Positions 1 to 10,063 are shown, numbered from the stretch's first letter. The stretch is DNA of 64,000 bases from Ruegeria atlantica (GCF_013032505.1 NZ_WQCG01000001.1:124001-188000); one strand, 5' to 3'. Made by a program: numbers and translations. The notes: generated from the sequence alone by a model not told the origin.

Positions 1-377
1 ACGCAGTTTTCGATTCCCGCAAAGTTTCAGTTTTCCCTGTTTCCGCCGGATACGGTCGCGGTGTTGCCGTGGACAAGGAAACCGGTCAGCACGTCTACAT
101 GAACATGGGAACCGGCGGCGTGGGCGCTGCCATCGGTATCGGCGGGTTCGAGACCAAATTTGTGATCCTGTTTGAAACGCAGTCAGATTTGGAAAGTTTC
201 ATTGCCCACGGATATGACGCCACAGCGGAATCCGGTGCCATGTATGGTGAAGAGCGCACGGATGAAACGCTCAGGTTCACAGATGGGCGGTCGTTTTTCG
301 TGCTTAGCAAAAAAGGTTGGCGCGTCTCGGCTGGGGCATCAGGCACGAAGTACTGGAAGTCACCCGAGCTGAACTGA
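1..377 (+). CDS. SYLF/YSC84-type lipid-binding domain protein, 3' end only
   Basis: The reading frame is open from base 3 at the window edge to a TGA at 375-377, so this is the C-terminal part (about 124 residues) of a longer protein whose start lies outside. The visible part has a glycine-rich GYGRGVAVD segment, a GTGGVGAAIGIGG turn and a hydrophobic FVILFET strand followed by an alternating tail. This resembles the C-terminal half of the SYLF (YSC84) domain, which binds phosphoinositides in eukaryotes and is of unclear role in bacteria, usually on exported proteins. The signal peptide cannot be seen. The stop abuts the stop of the convergent radical SAM gene with no spacer, so there is no room for a separate terminator. 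Family assignment is by resemblance only. Confidence 0.55.
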   Translation, partial: AVFDSRKVSVFPVSAGYGRGVAVDKETGQHVYMNMGTGGVGAAIGIGGFETKFVILFETQSDLESFIAHGYDATAESGAMYGEERTDETLRFTDGRSFFVLSKKGWRVSAGASGTKYWKSPELN

Positions 378-1331
378 TCAGCCCGAGCAGCTGGCGCCGC
401 CCAAAACACAGAACTTTGCGCAATGCGGGTGGTTGAGGTGCACGTCAGCCTCGGCTTCGGCCAGTGTCGTGCCCATTTCAAACTCCGGTTCATAGGGCAA
501 CAGTGTACAGGCCAGAACAGCAGGGCGATCCGCGCCCTTACGTTTGACTACCATTCGCGCATTCGAGCACATCACTGCCTCAGGCGTTTTGTTGAGAATG
601 CCCCAGCAAGCTGTCGTGATTTCAGGAACTTCGACGGTTTCGTCCATCTCGGGGAACAGAACGGTCTGACCCGGATTATGCGCATTGATGTCGAAGTTAT
701 GCTGTTTGAAGAACGTTTCATAACCGGCGCGGCTGTCGGCGTCGCTGTCGCCCCAAACAGTGCGGCCTGCGATTGCGATATTGAATCCATTGTCGCGAAG
801 CCACTCCATCCCCGTGAGGGTCTTGTCAAAGCTGCCTTTGCCACGCTCTTCGTCATGCAGTTCGGGGCGAAAGTGGTCGACTGAAATCCGCAGGGTCAGC
901 TTGGCCCCATAGTCGCGATTCAGATCCAGCAGCCCATCGCGCATCTTGCGGCGCATCATAGGCAGCATTGCATTCGTCAGGATCAAAACCTCATACCCGC
1001 GTTCCAACGCAACGCGAGTCATGTCGATCACTTCGGGGTTCATAAAGGGTTCGCCGCCTGTGAACCCAATCTCGCGCACCGGCCAGCCGCGGTCTTCGAT
1101 CTGGTCCAAATAATCGCGCACCTCTTCGGTGGTGATATAGACCAGCGCGTCATTAGATGGACTGCTCGCAATATAGCAATTGACGCATTCGATGTTGCAA
1201 AGGGTGCCGGTATTGAACCACAACGTCTCGGGGTTTTTCAGCGCTACTGACGCGCGGGTTTGTCCATCTGCTGTCACCAATTTGTTCTGAAACTTGCCGA
1301 TATTGGCGGTCTGAGGCGCGTTGTCTTTCAT
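378..1331 (-). CDS. Radical SAM protein with cysteine-rich C-terminal region
   Basis: This 317-residue protein carries the radical SAM cluster motif CxxxCxxC (C45, C49, C52, in CNIECVNC) and a GGEP segment at 92-95, so it should bind a 4Fe-4S cluster and cleave S-adenosylmethionine. The last third has further cysteines (CWGIL, MCSNAR, ACTLL, HCAKFC, ending in SCSG), the pattern of an auxiliary SPASM or Twitch-like cluster region. Proteins of that architecture mature peptides or modify small molecules, but no precursor peptide or modification cassette is visible beside it. It is transcribed away from zwf, with a 161-base shared upstream region. I do not recognise its substrate. Confidence 0.8.
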   Translation of the reverse strand: MKDNAPQTANIGKFQNKLVTADGQTRASVALKNPETLWFNTGTLCNIECVNCYIASSPSNDALVYITTEEVRDYLDQIEDRGWPVREIGFTGGEPFMNPEVIDMTRVALERGYEVLILTNAMLPMMRRKMRDGLLDLNRDYGAKLTLRISVDHFRPELHDEERGKGSFDKTLTGMEWLRDNGFNIAIAGRTVWGDSDADSRAGYETFFKQHNFDINAHNPGQTVLFPEMDETVEVPEITTACWGILNKTPEAVMCSNARMVVKRKGADRPAVLACTLLPYEPEFEMGTTLAEAEADVHLNHPHCAKFCVLGGASCSG

Positions 1332-1492
1332 TCCGGTATCCGGTTCTTTGAAGCTACTAATGATGTAGCCGGTCGACTCGGATTAGTTAAGTCAGGCAAA
1401 TGCCACCTGACAGAGTTTTGATGATGGGGGATTTACGCTGACCGATTGCGCTAACATTGGACATGCCCGGCGGGGCAAGATAAGGAAAAACC

Positions 1493-2947
1493 ATGGTTTC
1501 TCGCGTCATACCTGTTGATCCATTCGATCTCGTCATTTTTGGCGGGACCGGTGACTTGGCGCAACGAAAGATTCTACCAGCTCTGTTCCGACGCTTTTGT
1601 TCGGGGCAATGGGCTGAAGGTGTGCAAATCATAGGCGCGGCGCGCACGGTCCACGACCGTGTCGGGTTTCAGGCACTGGTCGCCGAATCGCTGCGTGCCC
1701 ATGCCGCTGCGCATTGCCATGACGAAGCTGCTTTGCGCGCGTTTCTGGAACGCGTCGACTATGTGACCCTCGACGGGTATTCCAATGAGGGCTGGGAACA
1801 GCTTGCCGACAAACTGAACCATGACCGCGTGCGAGCGTTTTATTTTTCTGTCGGCCCACGCCTGTTCGGACCATTGGCCGAGCGGATCAAGGCACATGAT
1901 CTGGCGACGCAAAATACGCGGATTGTTGTTGAAAAGCCCTTTGGTCACGATCTGGAAAGCGCAAAGTCATTGAACGCGACCCTGGCTGCGCATTTCAGAG
2001 AAAGCCAGATTTACCGGATTGACCACTATCTGGGTAAGGAAACCGTCCAGAACCTGATGGCGGTTCGGTTCGGTAACATGCTGTTCGAACCTCTGTGGAA
2101 CAGCCAGTATGTTGATCACATTCAGATCACAGTGGCCGAATCCGTGGGTATCGCCGGGCGGGAGGAGTATTATGAGCGCGCAGGTGCCATGCGCGACATG
2201 ATGCAGAATCACCTGATGCAGTTGCTGTGCCTGATCGCGATGGAGCCTCCTGCAAAGTTTGATCCGGATGCCGTGAGGGACGAAAAGCTCAAGGTTATTC
2301 GTGCCCTTGATCAAGTTGAACCGCACCACATCGTGCGTGGACAGTTCGATGGCCGCGGCGGCCAAAAAGGATACCGCGAAATTGTGGGCAACCCACGTTC
2401 GACCACCGAAAGCTATGTGGCGCTGAGGGCGCATATCAGCAATTGGCGTTGGGCGGGTACCCCGTTCTATCTGCGCACGGGCAAACGTCTGGTTGCGCGG
2501 TCTTCGGTGATCAATGTGATGTTCAAAGACGCGCCGCATTCAATTTTCGGCGAAGAGGCAGGACGACACGCGAATGTCCTGTCGATCCGGCTGCAGCCGA
2601 ACGAAGGCATAACGCTGAAAGTGACGATCAAGGAGCCAGGTCCGGGTGGCATGCGCCTGGTCGATGTACCCTTGGACATGAGTTTTGCCGAGGCGCTGGG
2701 GCCTGAAAACCAGGACCCGCCGGATGCATATGAACGGCTAGTGATGGATGTGATCCGTGGCAACCAGACCCTGTTCATGCGTGGGGATGAGGTCGAGGCC
2801 GCGTGGGCCTGGACCGACCCGATCATTGCCGGCTGGCACGCGCGCGGTGACGTACCAAAACCATACGAAAGCGGCAGCACAGGTCCGGGCGACGCCGAGC
2901 TGTTGATGAAACGAGACGGTCGCCGTTGGCAAGGAATAAACCCATGA
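1493..2947 (+). CDS. zwf: Glucose-6-phosphate 1-dehydrogenase
   Basis: A 484-residue enzyme that oxidises glucose 6-phosphate to 6-phosphogluconolactone with NADP, feeding the Entner-Doudoroff and pentose phosphate routes. The N-terminal GGTGDLAQRK (17-26) is the nucleotide-binding fingerprint and RIDHYLGKE (175-183) the classical active-site signature. Length is typical. The ATG at 1493 follows an AAGGA ribosome binding site. Its TGA overlaps the ATG of pgl (ATGA at 2944-2947), so zwf, pgl and pgi form one operon. Roseobacters mostly degrade glucose through Entner-Doudoroff; edd and eda are not in the window. Confidence 0.97.
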   Translation: MVSRVIPVDPFDLVIFGGTGDLAQRKILPALFRRFCSGQWAEGVQIIGAARTVHDRVGFQALVAESLRAHAAAHCHDEAALRAFLERVDYVTLDGYSNEGWEQLADKLNHDRVRAFYFSVGPRLFGPLAERIKAHDLATQNTRIVVEKPFGHDLESAKSLNATLAAHFRESQIYRIDHYLGKETVQNLMAVRFGNMLFEPLWNSQYVDHIQITVAESVGIAGREEYYERAGAMRDMMQNHLMQLLCLIAMEPPAKFDPDAVRDEKLKVIRALDQVEPHHIVRGQFDGRGGQKGYREIVGNPRSTTESYVALRAHISNWRWAGTPFYLRTGKRLVARSSVINVMFKDAPHSIFGEEAGRHANVLSIRLQPNEGITLKVTIKEPGPGGMRLVDVPLDMSFAEALGPENQDPPDAYERLVMDVIRGNQTLFMRGDEVEAAWAWTDPIIAGWHARGDVPKPYESGSTGPGDAELLMKRDGRRWQGINP

Positions 2948-3615
2948 AGATTCAGGAATATGCCGATCGCGACATGCTGGCGATTGACGTGGCAAACGCC
3001 TTGGCCGGAGAGTTGGAGGCTGCCTTGCTGCACCACGACATGGTTTCGTTGGCCGTGCCGGGCGGCACGACCCCCGGGCCAGTATTCGATGGCCTGTGCG
3101 CGGCTGATCTGGAATGGGACCGTGTGCGGGTGTTGCCCACGGACGAACGCTGTGTTCCGGGTGATAGCGACCGTTCGAACGAACGGCTGATCCGGCAGCG
3201 CTTGCTGACAAACCGTGCTTCGGCTGCTCAATACGTGCCGCTGTATGTTGAAGGTAAAGAACCGGACGATGTCCTGCCGGAAATCGAATCCTTGATTACA
3301 CCAGTCTTGCCGCTTTCGGTTCTGGTTCTTGGAATGGGTGAGGATATGCACACAGCTTCTCTGTTTCCGGGGATGGAGGGGCTTGAAGACGCGCTGGATA
3401 GTCACGCTTCACCGCTTGCAGTCGCCCGTCCCGAAACCCAGCCAGAGGCGCGGATCACGCTGACTGGCCCCGTGTTGGATGGAGCGCTATCCAAACACCT
3501 GATTATCTTTGGCGCCACCAAGCGCGATGCGTTGGATAAGGCCATGTCTCTGCCTCCGGAAGAGGCCCCGATCGCTGCCGCGCTGACCGGCATGACGGTT
3601 CATTGGGCGGAGTGA
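2944..3615 (+). CDS. pgl: 6-phosphogluconolactonase
   Basis: Hydrolyses 6-phosphogluconolactone to 6-phosphogluconate, the step after zwf. I take the ATG at 2944 ([10 protein letters not shown]) as the start because it overlaps the zwf stop by four bases; an in-frame upstream ATG at 2926 would lie inside zwf. That gives 223 residues, normal for the DevB-type family. The [14 protein letters not shown] segment near residue 38, LPTDERCVP near residue 62 and [17 protein letters not shown] near residue 128 match the conserved blocks of this NagB-fold family. It is followed after five bases by pgi. Confidence 0.95.
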   Translation: MKIQEYADRDMLAIDVANALAGELEAALLHHDMVSLAVPGGTTPGPVFDGLCAADLEWDRVRVLPTDERCVPGDSDRSNERLIRQRLLTNRASAAQYVPLYVEGKEPDDVLPEIESLITPVLPLSVLVLGMGEDMHTASLFPGMEGLEDALDSHASPLAVARPETQPEARITLTGPVLDGALSKHLIIFGATKRDALDKAMSLPPEEAPIAAALTGMTVHWAE

Positions 3616-3620
3616 CACAG

Positions 3621-5231
3621 ATGCATTTGGACCCGCTCAAGAATTTAGCATCCGAAGTGCAGGACGAGGCCATCCTCGGGCTGTTTGAAAGCGATCCGAA
3701 CCGGGCTCAGAGTTTTTCCGCGTCCACTGGAGATCTGCTGTTTGATTATTCCAAAACCCAGATCACAGAGGACGTCCGAAAGGCCTTGATCGCGTTGTGT
3801 GATGAGGCTGGCCTGGCTTCGCGCCGCGCGGCGATGTTCGATGGTGAAAAGATCAACGAAACCGAAGGCCGTGCAGTTCTGCACACAGCGCTGCGTAATC
3901 TGGATGGCGGCCCGGTTGAGGTCGATGGTCTGGACGTCATGCCCGATGTTCTGGACACTCTGCAACGGATGCGTGTCTTCGCAGAAGAGGTCCGCGGCGG
4001 GGCGGTCACTGGGGCAGGGGGCGGCTTTACCGATGTGGTCAATATCGGCATCGGTGGTTCGGACTTGGGCCCTGTTATGGCGACGCATGCGCTGTCCCCG
4101 TATCATGATGGACCAAGACTTCACTATGTCTCGAATGTGGACGGCGCACATATCGCCGATACGCTTCGCCAGCTTGATCCGACGCGGACTTTGGTAATCG
4201 TCGCCTCCAAGACCTTCACGACAATCGAAACGATGACCAACGCCCGAACGGCACGGGCGTGGATGGAAGATGGCGGCGGCGACCCGGCCAGACAGTTTGC
4301 GGCTGTGTCCAGTGCGCTGGACAAGACCCAAGCCTTTGGCATTCCCAAAGAGCGCGTGTTCGGTTTTGCCGATTGGGTCGGCGGACGCTATTCGGTCTGG
4401 GGCCCGGTGGGCCTGCCGGTAATGATCGCCGTAGGGTCGAACGCCTTTGACGCGTTCCTGCGTGGTGGAGAGGCGATGGACGTCCACTTCCGCGCCGCCG
4501 ACTGGATAGAAAACATGCCGGTCATGCTGGCTTTGGTCGGCATTTGGCATCGTCAGGTTCAGGGTCATGCCAGCCGGGCCGTGCTGCCATACGATCAAAG
4601 ATTGCTGCGTCTTCCAGCGTATTTTCAACAGCTTGAGATGGAATCGAACGGCAAGTCTGTTGCCATGGACGGCAGCACTCTGACCGTGCCTTCGGGTCCC
4701 GTGGTTTGGGGAGAGCCGGGAACCAACGGGCAACATGCGTTCTATCAATTGATCCATCAGGGCACCGACGTGATTCCGTGTGAATTCATGGTCGCGGCCG
4801 AAGGGCATGAACCTGAACTAACCCACCATCACCGCCTGTTGCTGGCCAATTGCCTTGCACAGTCCGAGGCGCTGATGCGCGGACGGTCGCTTGGTGAAGC
4901 ACGGCAACGAATGGCGGAGAAGGGGCTGGAAGGGACGGAGCTGGAACGGCAAGCCCGTCACCGCGTTTTTCCAGGCAACCGTCCTTCGACAACGTTGTTG
5001 TACCCAAAGCTCACTCCGTTTGTTCTGGGCCAGATCATCGCGCTGTACGAACATCGTGTGTTTGTCGAGGGCGTGCTATTGGGCATCAACTCGTTCGACC
5101 AGTGGGGCGTTGAGTTGGGCAAGGAACTTGCGACATCTCTCGGGCCGATCGTTGATGGTGAAGAAAGCGCATCCGGCAAGGACGGCTCAACTGCTGCTCT
5201 GGTTGCCTATACAATGCGCCACCGCGACTAA
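3621..5231 (+). CDS. pgi: Glucose-6-phosphate isomerase
   Basis: Interconverts glucose 6-phosphate and fructose 6-phosphate. The ATG at 3621 follows a GGAG site inside the end of pgl; a TTG 18 bases upstream is less likely. The protein is 536 residues. The [10 protein letters not shown] block, the SKTFTTIET block, [13 protein letters not shown] and the C-terminal [11 protein letters not shown] signature are all present. It is the last gene of zwf-pgl-pgi and is followed directly by a strong hairpin terminator. With this gene order, gluconeogenic hexose phosphate can be cycled back into the Entner-Doudoroff pathway. Confidence 0.97.
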   Translation: MHLDPLKNLASEVQDEAILGLFESDPNRAQSFSASTGDLLFDYSKTQITEDVRKALIALCDEAGLASRRAAMFDGEKINETEGRAVLHTALRNLDGGPVEVDGLDVMPDVLDTLQRMRVFAEEVRGGAVTGAGGGFTDVVNIGIGGSDLGPVMATHALSPYHDGPRLHYVSNVDGAHIADTLRQLDPTRTLVIVASKTFTTIETMTNARTARAWMEDGGGDPARQFAAVSSALDKTQAFGIPKERVFGFADWVGGRYSVWGPVGLPVMIAVGSNAFDAFLRGGEAMDVHFRAADWIENMPVMLALVGIWHRQVQGHASRAVLPYDQRLLRLPAYFQQLEMESNGKSVAMDGSTLTVPSGPVVWGEPGTNGQHAFYQLIHQGTDVIPCEFMVAAEGHEPELTHHHRLLLANCLAQSEALMRGRSLGEARQRMAEKGLEGTELERQARHRVFPGNRPSTTLLYPKLTPFVLGQIIALYEHRVFVEGVLLGINSFDQWGVELGKELATSLGPIVDGEESASGKDGSTAALVAYTMRHRD

Positions 5232-5244
5232 TAACGTGGTTTTG

Positions 5245-5279
5245 GCAGCCTGCCGTAGAGGCAGGCTGCATTCTTTTAT
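5245..5279 (+). terminator. Rho-independent terminator after pgi
   Basis: A perfect ten-base-pair stem (GCAGCCTGCC with GGCAGGCTGC) closes a five-base loop and is followed by a T-rich run. It starts 14 bases after the pgi stop. Confidence 0.85.
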
Positions 5280-5417
5280 TGTCAGACAATTAAATGATTG
5301 GCAGGGTCAGTTCTTAGGGAACGCCCTGAACACTCAGCTTTGCACACGCGGATAAGAGGCTTCGGGCAAGCAGACGGCACTGCTCAACAGAGCGGTGCTG
5401 ACAATGGGAGGATGTCC

Positions 5418-7037
5418 ATGCTGGGACAGATGATGACGCAGCCTTTGCTGATTTCGTCGCTGATTGATCACGCCGAACGCTATCACGGACAGACCGAGAT
5501 CTACTCGGTCGAAACGGATGGGTCGGTCACAGAAACCAATTGGGCACAAGTGGCACAAAATGCGCGTAAGCTGGCTTCGGCGCTGTCCAAGCTGGGACTG
5601 GGACCCCAGGACCGCATCGGCACGTTGGCCTGGAATAACCGGCGACACCTGGAGATTTACTATGCGACTTCCGGTGCGGGGTATGTGTGCCACACGGTGA
5701 ACCCCCGGCTGTTCCCTGAACAACTGACTTACATCATCAACCACGCAAAAGACCGGGTTCTGTTCTTTGACGCGACCTTCATTCCTTTGGTTGCCGCGCT
5801 GCACGAACACCTGTCCGAAGTCAGCCATTTCGTTTTGATGGGGCCACGAAATGAGGATGCCATTGCTCAAATCCCCGGAGTGGAATTCTATGATGAACTA
5901 ATCGAAACAGGCGACGACGATTTTCGTTGGCCCAGCTTCGATGAAAACACGGCATCCAGCCTCTGCTATACTTCCGGAACGACGGGCAATCCCAAGGGTG
6001 TGCTGTACTCACACCGCTCGACTGTTCTGCACAGTTTTGGATCGAATACGCGTGATGTCATCGGCTTTTCGGCCATGGATGTCGTAATGCCAGTGGTACC
6101 GATGTTCCACGTTAACGCCTGGGGGTCGCCCTATGCCTGTGCAATGTCCGGTTCACGCATGGTGCTGCCGGGGCCCGGTCTGCATGGCGAAGCACTGGTG
6201 AAATTGGTTGACGCTTACGGCGTGACGCTTGCAATGGGCGTCCCGACAATCTGGCAGGGCTTGCTGGCGCATGCCGAAAAATCAGGTAGCAAACTGGCCA
6301 GCTTGAACCGCACCGTGATTGGTGGTGCTGCGTGTCCGCCCTCGATGATTGAGACCTTCCGCGAGGCTTATGGCGTTGATACGGTTCACGCGTGGGGTAT
6401 GAGCGAGATGAGTCCGTTGGGTACGACGAATAACCCGTTGGCCAAGCATTTTGAGCTGCCGCTTGAAGAACAACACAAACTGCGCGAAAGCCAGGGCAGA
6501 CCGCCTTATGGCGTCGAGTTGAAGATCGTTGATGATGACGGAAAGGATCTGCCTCATGACGGCGTCACGCAAGGCGATCTGCTTGTGCGTGGGCATTGGG
6601 TGTTGGACAGCTATTTTCAGATGCAGGATGAAGACCTGCTGCAGGACGGCTGGTTCGCGACCGGAGATGTCGCAACTTTGGACCCGGACGGATACATGAC
6701 AATCCGCGACCGGTCCAAGGACATCATCAAGTCCGGGGGGGAATGGATCAGCTCCGTCGAGCTTGAAAACATTGCCGTCGCCCACCCGCAGCTTGCCACG
6801 GCAGCCGTTGTTGGTGTGCCTCATCCCAAATGGGACGAACGCCCCTTGTTGGTGGCCGTTAAAGCCGAAGGTTCCGACCCCACCGAAGAAGAGTTGCTGG
6901 CCTTCTTTGACGGCAAGATCGCCAAATGGCAGGTGCCCGATAAGGTTGTATTTGTGGACGCGCTTCCATTAAACGCGACCGGCAAGGTCCTAAAGCGCAA
7001 TCTACGTGCGGACTTTGAGGATGCCTTAACGGGCTAA
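5418..7037 (+). CDS. dmdB: Acyl-CoA ligase, DmdB-like (3-methylthiopropionate--CoA ligase type)
   Basis: A 539-residue ANL-superfamily adenylating enzyme that activates a carboxylic acid to its CoA thioester. The AMP-binding loop [11 protein letters not shown] lies near 184-194, the TGDVATLD and [15 protein letters not shown] blocks follow, and the C-terminal [12 protein letters not shown] holds the catalytic lysine. GGGAGG at 5406-5411 suits the ATG at 5418 ([10 protein letters not shown]) better than the one at 5412. The N-terminus closely resembles, from memory, Ruegeria DmdB, which makes methylmercaptopropionyl-CoA in DMSP demethylation; medium-chain fatty acids are the alternative substrates of this family. 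No dmdA, dmdC or dmdD is in the window. It lies outside the pgi terminator and so has its own promoter. Confidence 0.75.
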   Translation: MLGQMMTQPLLISSLIDHAERYHGQTEIYSVETDGSVTETNWAQVAQNARKLASALSKLGLGPQDRIGTLAWNNRRHLEIYYATSGAGYVCHTVNPRLFPEQLTYIINHAKDRVLFFDATFIPLVAALHEHLSEVSHFVLMGPRNEDAIAQIPGVEFYDELIETGDDDFRWPSFDENTASSLCYTSGTTGNPKGVLYSHRSTVLHSFGSNTRDVIGFSAMDVVMPVVPMFHVNAWGSPYACAMSGSRMVLPGPGLHGEALVKLVDAYGVTLAMGVPTIWQGLLAHAEKSGSKLASLNRTVIGGAACPPSMIETFREAYGVDTVHAWGMSEMSPLGTTNNPLAKHFELPLEEQHKLRESQGRPPYGVELKIVDDDGKDLPHDGVTQGDLLVRGHWVLDSYFQMQDEDLLQDGWFATGDVATLDPDGYMTIRDRSKDIIKSGGEWISSVELENIAVAHPQLATAAVVGVPHPKWDERPLLVAVKAEGSDPTEEELLAFFDGKIAKWQVPDKVVFVDALPLNATGKVLKRNLRADFEDALTG

Positions 7038-7057
7038 GCGCCTGATATTTTTGGAAA

Positions 7058-7132
7058 TGGCTCCGGCGGTAGGGATCGAACCTACGACCAATTGATTAAC
7101 AGTCAACTGCTCTACCGCTGAGCTACGCCGGA
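7058..7132 (-). tRNA. tRNA-Asn (GTT)
   Basis: Read on the minus strand, this 75-base sequence folds into a cloverleaf with acceptor TCCGGCG pairing with CGCCGGA, anticodon GTT in the loop CTGTTAA, a TTCGATC T-loop and an encoded CCA. It is identical over all 75 bases to the second copy at 7263-7337. Confidence 0.97.
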
Positions 7133-7262
7133 ACGGTTCGCGCCGTATAGCAACCCGTTTCTACGGCGTCCAGAGGGGTGCAGAACTTTTTTCGCCAAAA
7201 TGACATCAATCCAAATGGCACCTGAATCGAGGCTATGAGAGGGGTGTGATGTCAGGGGATTT

Positions 7263-7337
7263 TGGCTCCGGCGGTAGGGATCGAACCTACGACCAATTGA
7301 TTAACAGTCAACTGCTCTACCGCTGAGCTACGCCGGA
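7263..7337 (-). tRNA. tRNA-Asn (GTT), second identical copy
   Basis: This is the same 75-base sequence as at 7058-7132, also on the minus strand, with anticodon GTT and encoded CCA. The 130 bases between the two copies differ from the flanks, so this is a tandem gene pair, not an assembly repeat of a larger unit. Confidence 0.97.
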
Positions 7338-7413
7338 ACTGAGGGGCGTATAACAATCCGTTTTTTGCCCGTCCAGAGGGGAACTGCATCAAACGGAAAA
7401 AAATTTGGACAAG

Positions 7414-8328
7414 TCACGCGGTTCTGAAAAAATTGGCGTTTCCCGATAGCGCATCAGGTGTGGAGACCTTTGATTTACCATATAGATCAATTAGATGCGC
7501 AAACACGTTACGCTCAGCAGCTGGCAGCAGCGCGATAGGCGTATCGGTGTAAATACGCTCGGCAAGTTGGCGGGCGGTTCCGGGCTGATCCGCAAGCGCC
7601 GCCAGTATCTGAGCTTCGCGCGTGAGGCGGTGATTTATCAGCCAGTCCAAACGTTCGCCAGGATCGGTGATCGGTGCACCGTGGCCGGCGTGAAACACGG
7701 ACCAGTCCCGCGTGCGCAACCTGTGGCAGGCTTGCATGAAATCCGTCAGATCCCCGTCCGGAGGGGAGACCAGCGAACTGGCCCACCCCATGACGTGATC
7801 GGCTGTAAAGCAGACATTGCCCCAGCCAAGGGCGATATGGTTTCCCAGATGACCGGGTGTATGGATGGTCTCAAGCTGCCAGTCTTCACCCTCGATCATC
7901 TCGCCATCCGCCAGTTCGATATCCGGATGAAACGCGGTGTCTATCCCTTCACCGCCGCCGACCAGACCTTGTTGCGCCAGTTCGGTCATAACTGCACTGC
8001 GTCCGGCTTGTGGCCCGCCAAAGGCCAAAATCGGCGCACCGGTCCGTTCTGCCAAAGGTGCCGCAAGCGGCGAGTGGTCGAGATGGCTGTGGGTGACGAT
8101 GATGTGGCTTATCCGTTGACCCGGCTGCATGGCGTTCAGAATCGCCTCAAGATGCGTGTCGCTAAGGGGGCCGGGGTCGATGACCGCCAGATCGCGCTCT
8201 CCCAATAGATACGTATTCGTACCGCGATAAGTCATCGGAGACGGGTTTGGTGCCAGAATCCGCCGCAGGCCAATTTGTAATTCGGTTACCTGACCTGGTG
8301 GCGGGTTGAAATCGTCGGGCACCTGCAT
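7414..8328 (-). CDS. MBL-fold metallo-hydrolase
   Basis: A 304-residue metallo-beta-lactamase-fold hydrolase. The zinc motif THSHLDH is at 79-85, further metal ligands are the histidine in TIHTPGHLGNH and the aspartate in CFTADHVMGW, and the C-terminal 70 residues look like the winged-helix extension found in the LACTB2/glyoxalase-II-like subfamily. Members act on thioesters, nucleic acids or lactones; the substrate here is unknown. It is divergent from the histidine kinase gene, with 44 bases between the two starts. Confidence 0.85.
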   Translation of the reverse strand: MQVPDDFNPPPGQVTELQIGLRRILAPNPSPMTYRGTNTYLLGERDLAVIDPGPLSDTHLEAILNAMQPGQRISHIIVTHSHLDHSPLAAPLAERTGAPILAFGGPQAGRSAVMTELAQQGLVGGGEGIDTAFHPDIELADGEMIEGEDWQLETIHTPGHLGNHIALGWGNVCFTADHVMGWASSLVSPPDGDLTDFMQACHRLRTRDWSVFHAGHGAPITDPGERLDWLINHRLTREAQILAALADQPGTARQLAERIYTDTPIALLPAAERNVFAHLIDLYGKSKVSTPDALSGNANFFRTA

Positions 8329-8372
8329 TCTGAGCTCTTTCTCTTGGCGGATCAGCCCGTTAGGTTTAGCGC

Positions 8373-9692
8373 ATGTCCAGTCGATGGCTCAAACACTATA
8401 TGCCGCGCAGCCTTTATGCCCGAGCAGCACTGATTCTGGTTCTTCCGGTTATCGTGCTGCTTTTGGTGGTCGGGATCGCCTTCTTACAAAAGCATCTTGA
8501 GGACGTGACTGCGCAGATGACCGAAACGGCGACGCGCGAAGTGACGTTGGTTCTTGAAACGATGGAAACTGCCGAGACTCAGCAGCAGGCGCTGGCTGCT
8601 ATACGCCCGGATATGTCAGCACTGGACATGAAAGCCCGCTTTGTCGACGGCGACCAAGACGCCATGATCGACAAACGTCGGTGGTACGATTTCATAGCGC
8701 CACAGGTCGAGGCCAATCTACGCGCGGGGCTGCCAGATCTGGTGGCTGTGGCGTTGCCTTCGGGTGATGAAGCACGGCTGTATCTGGAAACCGATCTGGG
8801 GACATTACAGCTGACTCTGGACCGTCGTCGCCTTTCGCCCGCAGCACCGCATCAGCTGATTGTAACTATGGTGTTCTTTGCGGTCGTTATGACGTCGATC
8901 TCATTCCTTTATATGCGTAACCAGCTCCGGCCCATCACCCGGCTTGCGGATGCCGCGCAGGCATTTGGCCGGGGCAGAGTGGTGCCATATTCGCCGGGAG
9001 GGGCGATAGAAGTGCGCGCAGCTGGCAGTGCGTTTTTGGAAATGCGGGCAAGAATCGAGCGTCAGATGGAACAGCGCACGATGATGCTGTCGGGTGTAAG
9101 TCACGATCTTAGAACGCCGCTGACCCGTCTTAAGCTGGGTCTGTCCATGTTGCCCGAGGATGAAGCGGCACCGATGCAGCAAGACGTGGATGAAATGCAA
9201 TTGCTGCTGGATGCGTTCCTTGATTTCTCACGCGGTGCCGCTGAAGGCCCCGCCGAAGCGGTCGAGCCTGCGGCGTTGCTGCGTCAGATCGTCGACGATG
9301 CGCGTAGGGCGGGTCATAAGGCCGAGTTGGTCTCGGTCGAGGGTGAAGGCACCGCAATGCTACGCCCCACTGCCATTCGTCGCGCAGTCGAAAACCTGAT
9401 TGGCAATGCGGTGCGATATGGCAATCGAGCCGAAGTCAGCCTGTCCCTGACGCCAAAAACTATGCGCATCCGGGTCGAAGATGATGGGCCAGGAATTCCG
9501 GTGGAACAACGAACCGACGCCGTCAAACCGTTCTCGCGTCTTGATCCCGCTCGCAACCAGAATCAGGGCAGTGGCGTTGGCCTTGGCTTAGCGATCGTAT
9601 CGGATATCGCTCGCGCACATGGCGGCGTACTGCGGCTTGGCAAAAGCGACCGGCTTGGCGGGCTTTGTGCGGATATCATCATCGGACGGTAA
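8373..9692 (+). CDS. EnvZ-like sensor histidine kinase without an adjacent regulator
   Basis: A 439-residue membrane sensor kinase. Transmembrane segments lie near 17-38 and 162-181, bracketing a periplasmic domain; a HAMP linker follows at about 182-232. The phosphoacceptor histidine is H244 in SGVSHDLRTPLTR, the N box is ENLIGNAVRYG and the G box is VEDDGPGIP plus GSGVGLGLAIV. This is EnvZ/OmpR-type organisation. No response regulator is encoded on either side, so its partner must be elsewhere. The periplasmic part, with its DLVAVALPSGDEARLYLETDL strand pattern, has no ligand I recognise. Confidence 0.88.
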   Translation: MSSRWLKHYMPRSLYARAALILVLPVIVLLLVVGIAFLQKHLEDVTAQMTETATREVTLVLETMETAETQQQALAAIRPDMSALDMKARFVDGDQDAMIDKRRWYDFIAPQVEANLRAGLPDLVAVALPSGDEARLYLETDLGTLQLTLDRRRLSPAAPHQLIVTMVFFAVVMTSISFLYMRNQLRPITRLADAAQAFGRGRVVPYSPGGAIEVRAAGSAFLEMRARIERQMEQRTMMLSGVSHDLRTPLTRLKLGLSMLPEDEAAPMQQDVDEMQLLLDAFLDFSRGAAEGPAEAVEPAALLRQIVDDARRAGHKAELVSVEGEGTAMLRPTAIRRAVENLIGNAVRYGNRAEVSLSLTPKTMRIRVEDDGPGIPVEQRTDAVKPFSRLDPARNQNQGSGVGLGLAIVSDIARAHGGVLRLGKSDRLGGLCADIIIGR

Positions 9693-9802
9693 AGTCGGTG
9701 GCCTCTGAACTCACGTTTTGTGTCTCAGCCACAATGGCGCGCGCGCATTTTTTGGTCCAAAGCACAGATCACCCCGTACAACTTTTAGAATGGGAGGAAG
9801 TC

Positions 9803-10063
9803 ATGACCAATAGTTTCGACGTGAAATCATCGTGGGTATCGGTAATGGATGAAACGAAAAACCCACTAAAGAAATACTCACTATCCACAGCACATATGCT
9901 GATGCAGATGTTAGCGTGGATGTGGAGCGCAATTTTCTCGCTGATGGTTGGCAGCTATTTTGTTTTCGGTGTAACCGCGTTGGGCCATTTGCTGCTGATC
10001 GGCGGGTTGTTTGTCACCTTGGCAGTGTTCCAAAAGGCTGAAGCGACAGATCCTGAAGCGTAA
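9803..10063 (+). CDS. Small membrane protein of unknown function, 86 residues
   Basis: The ATG at 9803 follows a good ribosome binding site (GGGAGGAAG). The product has a polar N-terminus of about 30 residues and then two hydrophobic segments (about 31-53 and 56-76), which suggests a helical hairpin in the inner membrane. I do not recognise the family. It lies 110 bases downstream of the histidine kinase on the same strand. It could be co-transcribed with the kinase, but nothing in the sequence shows a functional link. Confidence 0.6.
   Translation: MTNSFDVKSSWVSVMDETKNPLKKYSLSTAHMLMQMLAWMWSAIFSLMVGSYFVFGVTALGHLLLIGGLFVTLAVFQKAEATDPEA

Noticed and set aside
3645..4808. 387-codon frame antisense to pgi
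   Set aside because: pgi has all its signature blocks; the antisense frame is a composition effect of GC-rich coding DNA.
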